Assembly: GCA_019136785.1 (NCBI GenBank)
Contig: JAGVTM010000587.1
Coordinates: forward strand, 1 to 36,179
Direction of reading: 5' to 3'
Source: Chloroflexota bacterium
Lineage (GTDB): Bacteria; Chloroflexota; Anaerolineae; Promineifilales; Promineifilaceae
Length of the DNA stretch: 36,179 nucleotides
The first letter of the stretch is position 1; the number at the start of each line of letters is the position of its first letter. Of the stretch, positions 21,173 through 29,102 are shown in pieces. A program made the position numbers and the translations under genes. The notes below the pieces were generated by a model that was not told the DNA's origin, searched no databases, and was given only the letters and a program-made list of their open reading frames with translations.

Positions 21173-24100
21173 AACTCCCTCCCTCCACCACCGCAATCTC
21201 TGCTGCCGTCAACCCATACAACTTATAGACTGTCTGATCAATCAACCAATCCGTCCCCGCCAGCCGCCCGTTCAACGCCGCCACGCCCGCCGCGTGCGCC
21301 CGATATGCCTGCACCAGCTTGCTCAGCCCACTGACGCTGCCCGCCAACGCCTTCACAAACCCCTTAAACGCTTCTTCATTCCAATCCAGGCTGGCGTCCA
21401 GGGTGATACTGCTGCGGCTGTCCGCGTTCACAAACGGACGCGCCGCCGGAATGTCCTTGTACAGCGATTGCGCCTGCTTCCCTTTGCGCAGCAGGGCAAA
21501 TGTCCTGGCGTCCGCCGCCGCCCCTTCCACGTCCAGCCAGAACGCTTCCAGCGCCGCCTGCCTTGCCCTGTTCATCTCAATCATGCGCTCTGCCAGAAAC
21601 GCCAGCCAATCATGCACCGTATCATTCCGCCCCGCCGCCAACTCCCCATCCACCCACGCCAGCAGCGCCCCCACCGCCGCCTGATTACAAAAGTCTGGCA
21701 GACTTTTGTAATCTTCAACCGCCTGCTGGTAGTAAGACTGAACCACAGTAAGAGCGGCCTCACGCTCAACTTGAGATGATGCAAAGTCAATTTTGCGTAT
21801 AGGAAGGTTTTTTGCATCCTTAATCAGGATCTTTTGAAATCTTTGTAGACTTACGTCCAAATAAACAGCTCGATGGAAGTAACTGATCAGCTTAGAAGCC
21901 AAGATTGCCAACACAAATTTTAGATTTGTTTCTCCCTTAGCTACCAAGTTGAATTGGTTTTGCGTATTGTAGAGTTCTTCATCTGTCCAACCCACAAAAA
22001 TACGCATTGAACTCCAATCTATGATCTGTTGAACTAAGATACGCTCTTGTCTAAAAAATCTCGGCTCTCTAGGGGCAGCAAGCCATTCTCCATATTTGAT
22101 CCACTCTTTTCCATTCCAAAGAACTAGATATCGACCAACGTCACCACTAACCAACAGTTTTTTATATGTTGAATCCAATTGAGAATCAGCATGAAATACC
22201 TTATTCGTTATCTGTTCTTCGGTATGTCCTCGATATTTATCATACGGAGTAAGCCCGAGACAGAATTCACAAAGACTTTCAAGAGGCTGACTATTGCTTC
22301 TTACTGTTTTGATAATCTCCAACTCTAAAGTGTCAACCAAATTGATCGTGTATTCGGCATTGGCTTGCCAAACCTCTTGGCGTACATGAAATCCTCTATC
22401 AGCAGTTTCTGGAGAGACTTCAGTAACTCGTTCAAATGAATCATAAACCAATACTAATGTATTGCTAGAACTATTGGGTTGTGTCTTTCTAATAAGTACA
22501 ACACACGTATCAACTTTTACTTCTCCGGCTACTCCACCAAATAGTTCATTTGGCAAACGTACTACATGCTCTAATTGACACTTTTCCAGGACAATCTTAC
22601 GTAACTTTGAGTACGACACCTGTGTAAGAAAAGCTGAAGGAATAATAAGGCTCACACTCCCTACGACATCTTTGGTTAACAAGAGCGCATTCTCTAAGAA
22701 GGCTGCAAAAACGTTGATACGTAACATCATTGAGGAATAAGTTGTAAACAAATAATATACAAGTGGTTTATTAAGCCCTTTGATATCAACATATGGGGGG
22801 TTGCCAATCACCGCATCAAAGCCGGCATTTTCGCCCAACGACCGCCCGTACTCGTCAAAAAACACCTCCGGGAAAGCCAACTGCCAGTGGAAATAATCCA
22901 GGGCGGGGTTGGTCTGGCGGCTGGCGGCGGGGTGGTTCAAGAATGCCGCCGCCTGCGCCTCGCTCAACAGACTTTCCCCCCCTTGCAGCCGCGCCGCCAG
23001 CGCCCGGTACGCCGCCGGCGTCATCTCGTTGCCAAAGTAGCCGCTAACCCACAAATCCGCCAGCCGCTGCCAGCGCGCCAGGTGCGCCCGCTGCACGTCC
23101 CGCCAGGCGTCCTCTTTGGCGTGCACGTCGGCAATGTCCTCCGTGGGCAGCCGTTCAATCACAGCTACGCCATGAACCGCCAGCCCAATGTCGCGGCTAA
23201 AAGCGGAATCGTCAAACAACGCCTCCTGCGCCGCAGTCGCGGACGCCGCCGCCCGCGCCGCCGCCGCCGGCGGGCGCTCCAGGTCTGCCAGCCAGGCGCC
23301 AATCAGGCTGTCCCCATGCCGCAAATGGTGATCCAGAAAAGTGAGCGGCTTATCCGCCGCCGCCGTCTTCAACCAGAGGGACAGCTTCGCCAGTTCCACG
23401 GCCATGGGGTTCTTGTCCACGCCATAAATGCACGCTTCGACGACGCGGCGTTTCCAGTAGAGGAGGTCTGTGTCGGGTGTGTCGGGGGCGGGCGTGCCTG
23501 GCACGGGTGCGCCGGGCACGGTGACGCGCTCATCCGTAGCCAGCGCCCGCGCCAGGTAGTTGGTGGCTTCCACCAGGAAATGCCCCGACCCCATAGCCGG
23601 GTCCAACACGTTCAGGCGCAAAATCTCCGCCACAAACCGCGCCGCCGTCTCGTTGGCGGGGCCCGCCTGCGCCCGTTCCCGCGCCGCCGCCACCAGGGGG
23701 CCCAACGTGTGCGCCACAATGTATTCCACAATGTAATCGGGCGTGTAGTAAGAACCGGTGGCTTTGCGCTCCCCCTTGTCGTTGGTCAGGTACAGGTCGC
23801 CCGGCTGGCGGCGCTCCGCCAGCGTCTTTGCCTTGCCTTTTTGGGCCAATGGCAGCCACGTCTCCACGCCGCCTCTGCTGACGGTGACCATTTCCGTTTC
23901 GGCGACGGTCACTTTGTACTCCAACATGCCCTCATAAATGGAACCCAACTGGCGCACGTCCAGGGTGCGATAATCTACGGCTTGAAATGCCGGCAGCCCG
24001 CCGTCTTTGACGATGCGGCGGAAAGCCAGGTAATCTATAGCCCGCGCCAGATAACGGTCGCCCACGAAATGTTGTTCCAAGAACGGGTGCTGCTGCGGGT

Positions 24101-25241
24101 CAAACAAGCCGCCATTGTAACGGGGCACGCCCAGGTCGGCGTTTAACTGCGGGTCGCTGCCGGCAATGACGCGGCACAACTCCCGCAGCCGCGCCCAGAG
24201 GCGGCGGCCCGTGGCCGGGCGGCTGTCCAGCGTGTTGCGCGTCTGGTCAATGGTGCGCGTAAGCTGCCACAAGCTGTATTCCTCTTTATAGGTGGCATTG
24301 CGCATGGGCAGCAAAGCGCGGCTTTCGCCGTAGAAAAGAAAGAGCAAACGGTAGAGCAAATACAGGCTGTTCTGGTACACCTGAGCGCGGTCGTTCTCGT
24401 TCGTTTTGTCCAGAGTGGCGTCGCCGGCGAAAAAGCCGATGATCAACTGCTCCAGGGCGCGGTAAGCGTTATCCCGCAAATCCGCTTCCAGAGCCACAGC
24501 GTAAGCGCGGCTTTGCTCCAGGGCGTCCGCCAGAAAGACGCGCCCCTGCGCATCCGGTTGGAAGGAAGCCTGGCTGAAAAAACGCCAGAAGTAGGCGGCT
24601 GCCGCCAGCGCCGCGGTGTCATTGGCGGCGTGCAGCGCCGCCAGCAAGTCCATCTCAAAATAGATTTCCAGCGTGCGCGACGTGTCTCGATGCACCAGCC
24701 GCCACAGCCGCCCATTGCTCACTATGCCCCAAGCCAGCCCGCTCAGGCTCAAATAGGTATCAATCTGGAACATGGGGTTCTGGTCGTCAAAGAGAGGCTG
24801 GCTGCCCGTCTTTTTGCTCAGGTTCACGTCCCACTTCTTCACCTCCGCCGCCGCCAGCGCCGCCTGCACATAAGCAGGTGTGTTCTGGTGGGCGGCGGCG
24901 GCTTTACGCGCCGCCTCACCGGTGAAGAAAACATAGTCCGGCTTCTTGATGTTCCCTTTTAAGCCGGGGATAGACGCCTGCCCTTCCCACACGTGTCCCA
25001 GGCGGTGGAAGATGGGTCTGAACCAATGCTCTTCCAGTTGCGACTCGTTATAGCTGTCCAGGTGCGCCTGCTCCTGAGCGTAGAGTTGGCGCAACCAGGT
25101 CAGGAAGTCGGCGGCTGCCGGCAAACTCTCCTGCCACCCCGGCATCCAGCGCAAAATCTCGTCCAGATAATGGTCGGAAAAAAGGGATTGGTTATTGTAA
25201 GACGCCAACGCCAGTTGAGGCTGAACGGGGAAATTGGTCAT
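21171..25241 (-). CDS. Type IIG-like restriction-modification enzyme (Eco57I-type methylase fused to nuclease)
   Basis: The 1356-residue single-chain enzyme both cuts and methylates adenine. N-terminal nuclease signs are PDYVFF (about residue 98) and EVKKWD (about 134), a PD-(D/E)xK pattern. A helical connector follows, then the gamma-class N6-adenine methyltransferase: TGSYYTPDYIVEYIV near 500, motif I DPAMGSGHF near 547 and the catalytic NPPY near 812. Residues about 815-1175 are the target-recognition region, and the rest is a helical C-terminus. DNA coding for residues about 815-1160 is AT-rich (22141-22200 has 20 G+C of 60) while the N-terminal half is very GC-rich (23221-23280 has 54 of 60), a sign of swapping of specificity DNA. 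A 31-bp palindrome is in frame at 21683-21713. No separate S subunit or BREX genes are near. It begins 6 bp after the GT4 stop. Confidence 0.9.
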   Translation of the reverse strand: MTNFPVQPQLALASYNNQSLFSDHYLDEILRWMPGWQESLPAAADFLTWLRQLYAQEQAHLDSYNESQLEEHWFRPIFHRLGHVWEGQASIPGLKGNIKKPDYVFFTGEAARKAAAAHQNTPAYVQAALAAAEVKKWDVNLSKKTGSQPLFDDQNPMFQIDTYLSLSGLAWGIVSNGRLWRLVHRDTSRTLEIYFEMDLLAALHAANDTAALAAAAYFWRFFSQASFQPDAQGRVFLADALEQSRAYAVALEADLRDNAYRALEQLIIGFFAGDATLDKTNENDRAQVYQNSLYLLYRLLFLFYGESRALLPMRNATYKEEYSLWQLTRTIDQTRNTLDSRPATGRRLWARLRELCRVIAGSDPQLNADLGVPRYNGGLFDPQQHPFLEQHFVGDRYLARAIDYLAFRRIVKDGGLPAFQAVDYRTLDVRQLGSIYEGMLEYKVTVAETEMVTVSRGGVETWLPLAQKGKAKTLAERRQPGDLYLTNDKGERKATGSYYTPDYIVEYIVAHTLGPLVAAARERAQAGPANETAARFVAEILRLNVLDPAMGSGHFLVEATNYLARALATDERVTVPGAPVPGTPAPDTPDTDLLYWKRRVVEACIYGVDKNPMAVELAKLSLWLKTAAADKPLTFLDHHLRHGDSLIGAWLADLERPPAAAARAAASATAAQEALFDDSAFSRDIGLAVHGVAVIERLPTEDIADVHAKEDAWRDVQRAHLARWQRLADLWVSGYFGNEMTPAAYRALAARLQGGESLLSEAQAAAFLNHPAASRQTNPALDYFHWQLAFPEVFFDEYGRSLGENAGFDAVIGNPPYVDIKGLNKPLVYYLFTTYSSMMLRINVFAAFLENALLLTKDVVGSVSLIIPSAFLTQVSYSKLRKIVLEKCQLEHVVRLPNELFGGVAGEVKVDTCVVLIRKTQPNSSSNTLVLVYDSFERVTEVSPETADRGFHVRQEVWQANAEYTINLVDTLELEIIKTVRSNSQPLESLCEFCLGLTPYDKYRGHTEEQITNKVFHADSQLDSTYKKLLVSGDVGRYLVLWNGKEWIKYGEWLAAPREPRFFRQERILVQQIIDWSSMRIFVGWTDEELYNTQNQFNLVAKGETNLKFVLAILASKLISYFHRAVYLDVSLQRFQKILIKDAKNLPIRKIDFASSQVEREAALTVVQSYYQQAVEDYKSLPDFCNQAAVGALLAWVDGELAAGRNDTVHDWLAFLAERMIEMNRARQAALEAFWLDVEGAAADARTFALLRKGKQAQSLYKDIPAARPFVNADSRSSITLDASLDWNEEAFKGFVKALAGSVSGLSKLVQAYRAHAAGVAALNGRLAGTDWLIDQTVYKLYGLTAAEIAVVEGGS
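21683..21713. repeat. Perfect palindrome inside the R-M coding region
   Basis: GATTACAAAAGTCT (21683-21696) and its exact complement (21700-21713) flank GGC. In the coding frame it reads DYKSLPDFCNQ, so it does not break the protein. Its design (AAAAG..CTG core) resembles the intergenic hairpin at 21022-21066. It sits at the edge of the AT-rich segment. Confidence 0.8.
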
Positions 25242-25247
25242 AAAATC

Positions 25248-26363
25248 CTATCCCAATAACAAGCTGCGGTAGAGGGCTTCGGTCTTTTGTACGGTCTGTT
25301 CCAGCGTAAACTGAGTGGCAACCCGTTCGCGGGCCGTCTGGCCCAACCGCTGCGCCAGGGACGGGTCTTGCAGCAGGCGGATAATGCCGGCAGCCAGCGC
25401 CGCCGCGTCCGCCGGCGGAACCAGCAAGCCAGAGACGCCATCTTCAATGACTTCGCGCGTGCCATCCACGCCTGTGGCGACCACCGGCAAGGCGGCGGCC
25501 ATTGCTTCGAGGGCGGCGTTGGGCATCCCTTCCCATAAGGACGGCAGCGCAAACAAGTCTAGTCCAGCCAGCAGCATGGGCACGTCGTCCCGCTGCCCCA
25601 GCCAATGCACCTGCCGCGCTGCGCCCAACTGCTGCGCCTCTTGCGCCAGCGCCGGGCGCAGTTCGCCGTCGCCAATCATGAGGAAGTGGGCGGCGGGCGT
25701 CTCCGCCAGAATGGCGGGGATCGCTTGCAGCAAGGTGGTGTGTCCCTTCTGTGGATGCAGCCGCCCCACCACGCCGATGAGCCGGGCGTCTGCCGGCAAA
25801 TGCAGCACCCGCCGCAGCCGCGCCCCCGCCGCCGCATTTGCCGGCGGAAACTCGGACAGGTCTACGCCGTTGTAAATGGTGGTCACCTTCTCCGGCGCGG
25901 CATGTCCCCGCGCCATCTCCGCCTGCCGCGCTGCTTCGCACACGGCAATGACGGCGTGATCCAGCGGCAGGGTCAGGCGGTTCAGCCGTTCCCGCTGGGA
26001 GCCGCCAATGTTCACGTTTCGCCGCGCCGAAATCAAAATGGGAATGCCCGCCGCCCGCCCCACCAGCCGCCCGGTCAGGGTGGCATGAAACATCCAGCTA
26101 TGCAAAATGGTGGGCCGCTCCCGCCGCCAATGGGCATACAACCGCGCCAACGCATCCACCCGCCATTTGCGCGTCATTTGTAGATCGAGGATGGGAATGC
26201 CGGCAGCCCGCAGCTTCCGCCCCACCGCCCCCTCTCCACCGCGCAAACAGACCACCCGCGCCGTAAACGCCGCCTTGTCCAGCCGCGTCGCCAGCCGCCA
26301 CAACGCCACCTGCGCCCCCCCACTCTGCAAATCCGTAATAAAATGATCAACCAGCACAGGCAT
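25248..26363 (-). CDS. Glycosyltransferase family 4
   Basis: The GT-B enzyme transfers a sugar from an activated nucleotide donor to a lipid- or glycan-linked acceptor. The 371-residue product has the N-terminal acceptor domain (SGGAQVALWRLATRLD, near 15-30) and the C-terminal donor domain with GVVGRLHPQKGHTTLL near 205 and the LPSLWEGMPNAALEAMAAALPVVAT block near 290, containing the conserved E-x7-E region. ATG 26363 is chosen; a GTG three codons earlier (26372) is possible. No strong ribosome-binding site was seen. It is the leftmost member of the glycan cluster and lies 6 bp before the R-M gene, so it could be co-transcribed with it. Confidence 0.9.
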   Translation of the reverse strand: MPVLVDHFITDLQSGGAQVALWRLATRLDKAAFTARVVCLRGGEGAVGRKLRAAGIPILDLQMTRKWRVDALARLYAHWRRERPTILHSWMFHATLTGRLVGRAAGIPILISARRNVNIGGSQRERLNRLTLPLDHAVIAVCEAARQAEMARGHAAPEKVTTIYNGVDLSEFPPANAAAGARLRRVLHLPADARLIGVVGRLHPQKGHTTLLQAIPAILAETPAAHFLMIGDGELRPALAQEAQQLGAARQVHWLGQRDDVPMLLAGLDLFALPSLWEGMPNAALEAMAAALPVVATGVDGTREVIEDGVSGLLVPPADAAALAAGIIRLLQDPSLAQRLGQTARERVATQFTLEQTVQKTEALYRSLLLG

Positions 26364-26507
26364 AGCTAACACGCTAACAGCTTCTCAATCCTTCGAAAAT
26401 AGATTCCCACAGAGACGTGGAGGGTGCGGAGAAAATGTAGGGCAAAAATCTGCGAAATTCAGGAAATCAACGCCAGAGGCCTCTGGCGTAATGAAAGAGA
26501 TACTCTT

Positions 26508-26756
26508 TTATCCAGTGCGCAGCAGAGTCGTCACCGCAATGTCTTCATCCGCAGCTTCCCAATGAATTCCGATCCCGCGCGCAATCAATCGCCAGTCCTG
26601 GCGCTGCTCTGGCGAAGCGTCACGCAAACGAGGGAACCATTCCAACGGTACAGAAATTTCTCGACCATCAGAGAGCCGCACCGTTAGTGCGTCATCAGAA
26701 AAACGAACATCTATTGCCAGAACCGATGTTGGACTAATGGGAGCTAAAGTATTCAT
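26508..26756 (-). CDS. DUF2442 protein
   Basis: The 82-residue protein matches the DUF2442 pattern: VRFSDDALTVRLSDGREISVPLEWFPRLRDASPEQR, then WRLIARGIGIHWEAADEDI. The family is frequently next to DUF4160 and the pair has been proposed to act as toxin-antitoxin or phage-related modules; neither role is certain. Start MNTLAPISPTS at 26756 was chosen; a longer start at 26792 would overlap DUF4160 by 59 bp instead of 23. It is part of an insert between two glycosyltransferase genes. Confidence 0.9.
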   Translation of the reverse strand: MNTLAPISPTSVLAIDVRFSDDALTVRLSDGREISVPLEWFPRLRDASPEQRQDWRLIARGIGIHWEAADEDIAVTTLLRTG

Positions 26757-26973
26757 ACCACCTCTCCAAAAAGAAAGCTGCGTTTTCTTCAACCAGTTTC
26801 CTCAACTGCCGGATTTCTCTCGAATTGTATCCAACCGCCCACACCAACGAAACTGGGGACAGCCAAAATTTAGCAGCATTCTCTGCCGTTTCAACGTGGA
26901 TGTGGGGCGGTTCCTGACCTTCTCTGCTAAAGAAGAAAAACCGATGTGGGCCAATGTTCAACACAGTGGGCAT
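26734..26973 (-). CDS. DUF4160 protein
   Basis: The 79-residue protein matches DUF4160 almost throughout: MPTVLNIGPHRFFFFSREG, PPHIHVE, AKFWLSPVSLVWAVGYNSREI and the LEEN-like C-terminal helix ending in WYEYF. ATG 26973 has GAGAGGTG 3-5 nt before it, and the family starts at MPTVL. It overlaps DUF2442 by 23 bp, so the two are likely co-translated. Function: putative toxin-antitoxin partner, inferred from frequent pairing. Confidence 0.93.
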   Translation of the reverse strand: MPTVLNIGPHRFFFFSREGQEPPHIHVETAENAAKFWLSPVSLVWAVGYNSREIRQLRKLVEENAAFFLERWYEYFSSH

Positions 26974-27151
26974 AAGCACCTCTCAGCCGCTTGACTTCTA
27001 ATGGCAAATAAGGCAATTCCAAATGGCTACGTTCATGTCGCAGACCCTTTTAACCGACATGCTTTTACGTGTTCGCCATCAATTATAGCAGAGTAACAGG
27101 CGCAGCAGCACGAAGGCGTTAGACGGTAAGGGCGTATGACATACGCCCAAT

Positions 27152-27625
27152 TCAAGCAGAGAGAGAGCAGTTCTTGCCCAGAAAGTAAAACAAGTGGATG
27201 GCAAACAGCATAGCGGCATTGGCTTCCACGCCATCCGTCGGCGCCACGTAAGCAGCGCAGCCGCCGCCCAAAAAGGCATTCGCCAGCGCTTCCGCTCCCG
27301 TCGCACATCCCAGACTGAGCACCACGTGACCCGGCAGGCGCACAGTCTGCGCCAGTTCGTCCGCCAGCAAAGGATTCTGGTAAGGGATGACAAACCCTCC
27401 CATATCGCCATGACAGGAGAGAATCACGTAACGAAAGGTGGGAATATTCCCCCGCAATATCTCCAGAAATTGCGGGCGGGAACCCACCCGATGCATCTCC
27501 ACCCGATAGTTGAAGCATTCCAACACGTTCCGCAACGTCATCGCTTCGACATCTGTATAAGATACCAGCACAATGGATACCGGCTCCTGCAATACGAGAG
27601 GAAAGTCTTCCCTTACTTCTTCCAT
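27152..27625 (-). CDS. Small caspase/CHAT-like protein
   Basis: This 157-residue protein looks like a minimal caspase-fold protease. Strand-like VSIVLVSYTD (16-25) is followed by VILSCHGDMGG with His 72, then HVVLSLGCATGAEALANAFLGGG with Cys 107, and the AYVAPTDGVEANAAMLFAIHLFYFL helix. This is the order in CHAT/caspase proteins: a His after one strand and a Cys after the next, then a G...V..T.. turn. The identification rests on pattern, not on a search. It lacks the large repeats or sensors seen with many CHAT proteins. AGGAGG lies 6 nt before the ATG. It is divergent from the HigB-HigA fusion across 98 bp, a typical place for stress or abortive-infection genes. Confidence 0.6.
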   Translation of the reverse strand: MEEVREDFPLVLQEPVSIVLVSYTDVEAMTLRNVLECFNYRVEMHRVGSRPQFLEILRGNIPTFRYVILSCHGDMGGFVIPYQNPLLADELAQTVRLPGHVVLSLGCATGAEALANAFLGGGCAAYVAPTDGVEANAAMLFAIHLFYFLGKNCSLSA

Positions 27626-27723
27626 GCCAGCCTCCTGATTGGTATGTCAGGTCTGTTCTTTGGCTCGTTAACGACAATAAATATCCCTTTTGCGTTTAAC
27701 GGGTCACGTTATACAATTTACCA

Positions 27724-28071
27724 ATGATCAGAAGCTTCCGCAATACGGAAACTCACAAAATCTTCGAGCGTCAACGTTCACGCAAGTTGCCTCACGTTCA
27801 CCCCGGCGAAATTCTACTGGAAGAGTTCCTGAAGCCCATGAACCTGAGCCAGAATCAGTTGGCGCTGGATATTTGCGTGCCCGCCAGGCGCATCAACGAG
27901 ATTATTCAGGGCAAGCGCCGTATCACGCCAGACACGGCGCTGCGGCTGGCTCGCTATTTTGATATGTCTGCCCAGTTCTGGTTGGGGCTGCAAATGGACT
28001 ATGACCTGGATGTGGCTGCCGATGAATTGGCTGCCAGAATCCAGCAGGAAGTCATCGTTCACAGTCGCTGA
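27724..28071 (+). CDS. HigB-HigA fusion remnant: antitoxin with truncated toxin N-terminus
   Basis: Residues 1-23 (MIRSFRNTETHKIFERQRSR and the next three residues KLP) match the start of a HigB/RelE-type toxin. The rest (HVHPGEILLEEFLKPMNLSQNQLA) is a HigA antitoxin with its full HTH_3 domain (about residues 32-90: LSQNQLALDICVPARRINEI). Normally higB and higA are separate, higB first. Here the toxin is cut to its first residues and joined in frame to HigA near KLP, which occurs in both proteins, suggesting deletion by short homology. The fused protein should keep DNA binding and may still repress its promoter, but no HigB is left to neutralise. AT-rich DNA upstream holds a weak TATACA-like -10. 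It differs from a standard antitoxin in lacking a partner. Confidence 0.8.
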   Translation: MIRSFRNTETHKIFERQRSRKLPHVHPGEILLEEFLKPMNLSQNQLALDICVPARRINEIIQGKRRITPDTALRLARYFDMSAQFWLGLQMDYDLDVAADELAARIQQEVIVHSR

Positions 28072-28107
28072 TGCGCCGCCCACCGCGCCAGGCGCAATGT
28101 GGCGTAG

Positions 28108-28135
28108 CAGGGTTGCGACTGCTGAGAACCCTTTT
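28108..28135 (+). terminator. Weak terminator after the HigB-HigA fusion
   Basis: AGGGTT and AACCCT pair over 6 bp across a 12-nt loop and TTTT follows. It lies just before the stop of the convergent methyltransferase. Confidence 0.35.
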
Positions 28136-29017
28136 TCAGGCTTTCTCAAATATCAACACGTCCTGAAAAAATATGCCCGGGACTTCTTTCCAGTTTCCTT
28201 GATGATGTTCAATCAGCCTTAATCCTGCGCTTGAAGTAAGAAGATTAAGACCAGCAGTAGTAACACCCATTGCATTTTCGGGAATTCTTGCCCATGCAGG
28301 ATGTAGCCAGGCATCCGATCCATAAGATGGATGATCAAAAATCCACTGATCCTGGAATGTCCTATGGTATCTACCTTCTGCATGTGATCGCAAAGCAATA
28401 CTATTTTCATACATTTCATCCAACAAAAAGAACGTCACGATTGCTTTAGCGTCTGGTTTGAGAACACGCTGTATTTCTTTGAAATAGAATAAGGCATCCT
28501 CTTGGTTCAGGTGAGTCCAAACAGACAAGGCTGTCATCAGGTCAATACTCTCGCTTTCGATGGGCCATTTCACTTTAACGTTTTTCTGTGCAGGAGCATA
28601 AGCTGGATTGCTGACATCGAAATGTATAAATTCGAAATTTGCCGGCGAAAAGTGCCGACGACAAAAGTCAATGTCATCCTTCATCACGTCAATCCCGAAA
28701 TATTTCCCACCTTGTCCTAAGAACGGTTCGCAGGCTATGCCCAACAGCCCGGTGCCACAACCTACATCAAGTATCGTATTGCTCTCTTTGTTTCGCAGAT
28801 GACTGTACATTAAGGTCTGGAATATACCTATGACATATGCCCATTCAGCATAGGAATGCTTCCCCCCCCTTCGATTACTTTCATCTGGAATAAGCCGTAT
28901 ATTCTTTGTCCTGCGAATATATCTCTGATCTAAAGGCCTGAATAAGCTATCAAGTAAATGGTAGGAATAAAGCCCCATTCGCCTCAACCCCTTGCTGATA
29001 AACTTCTTCATGTCCAT
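28136..29017 (-). CDS. Class I SAM-dependent methyltransferase
   Basis: The 293-residue enzyme transfers methyl from SAM to an unknown acceptor, probably a sugar or lipid of the adjacent glycan pathway. Motif I ILDVGCGTGLLG is at residues 82-93, GIDVMKDDIDFC follows as motif II, and IDLMTALSVWTHL is the motif IV/post region. ATG 29017 is supported by AGGAG 5 nt upstream. Base composition is markedly lower in GC than the neighbours (28381-28440 has 21 G+C of 60) and no TGCCGGCA is present, suggesting recent acquisition. It stands between the HigB-HigA fusion and the GT2 gene. Confidence 0.9.
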   Translation of the reverse strand: MDMKKFISKGLRRMGLYSYHLLDSLFRPLDQRYIRRTKNIRLIPDESNRRGGKHSYAEWAYVIGIFQTLMYSHLRNKESNTILDVGCGTGLLGIACEPFLGQGGKYFGIDVMKDDIDFCRRHFSPANFEFIHFDVSNPAYAPAQKNVKVKWPIESESIDLMTALSVWTHLNQEDALFYFKEIQRVLKPDAKAIVTFFLLDEMYENSIALRSHAEGRYHRTFQDQWIFDHPSYGSDAWLHPAWARIPENAMGVTTAGLNLLTSSAGLRLIEHHQGNWKEVPGIFFQDVLIFEKA

Positions 29018-29102
29018 TTAAACTCCTATACGTGGTGAATGTCAGATGGTAACCTTATGCAAAGGTCCCATCCTTTATTTGGGCGTTCTTTTGCGAAGGC
29101 TT

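Noticed and set aside
22887-24146. 419-residue plus-strand ORF
   Set aside because: It is antisense to the methyltransferase part of the R-M gene; Arg-rich noise.
27001-27724. Search for a separate HigB toxin gene
   Set aside because: No RelE/HigB frame is found next to the HigA-like gene on either strand; only the 23-residue N-terminal remnant was seen.
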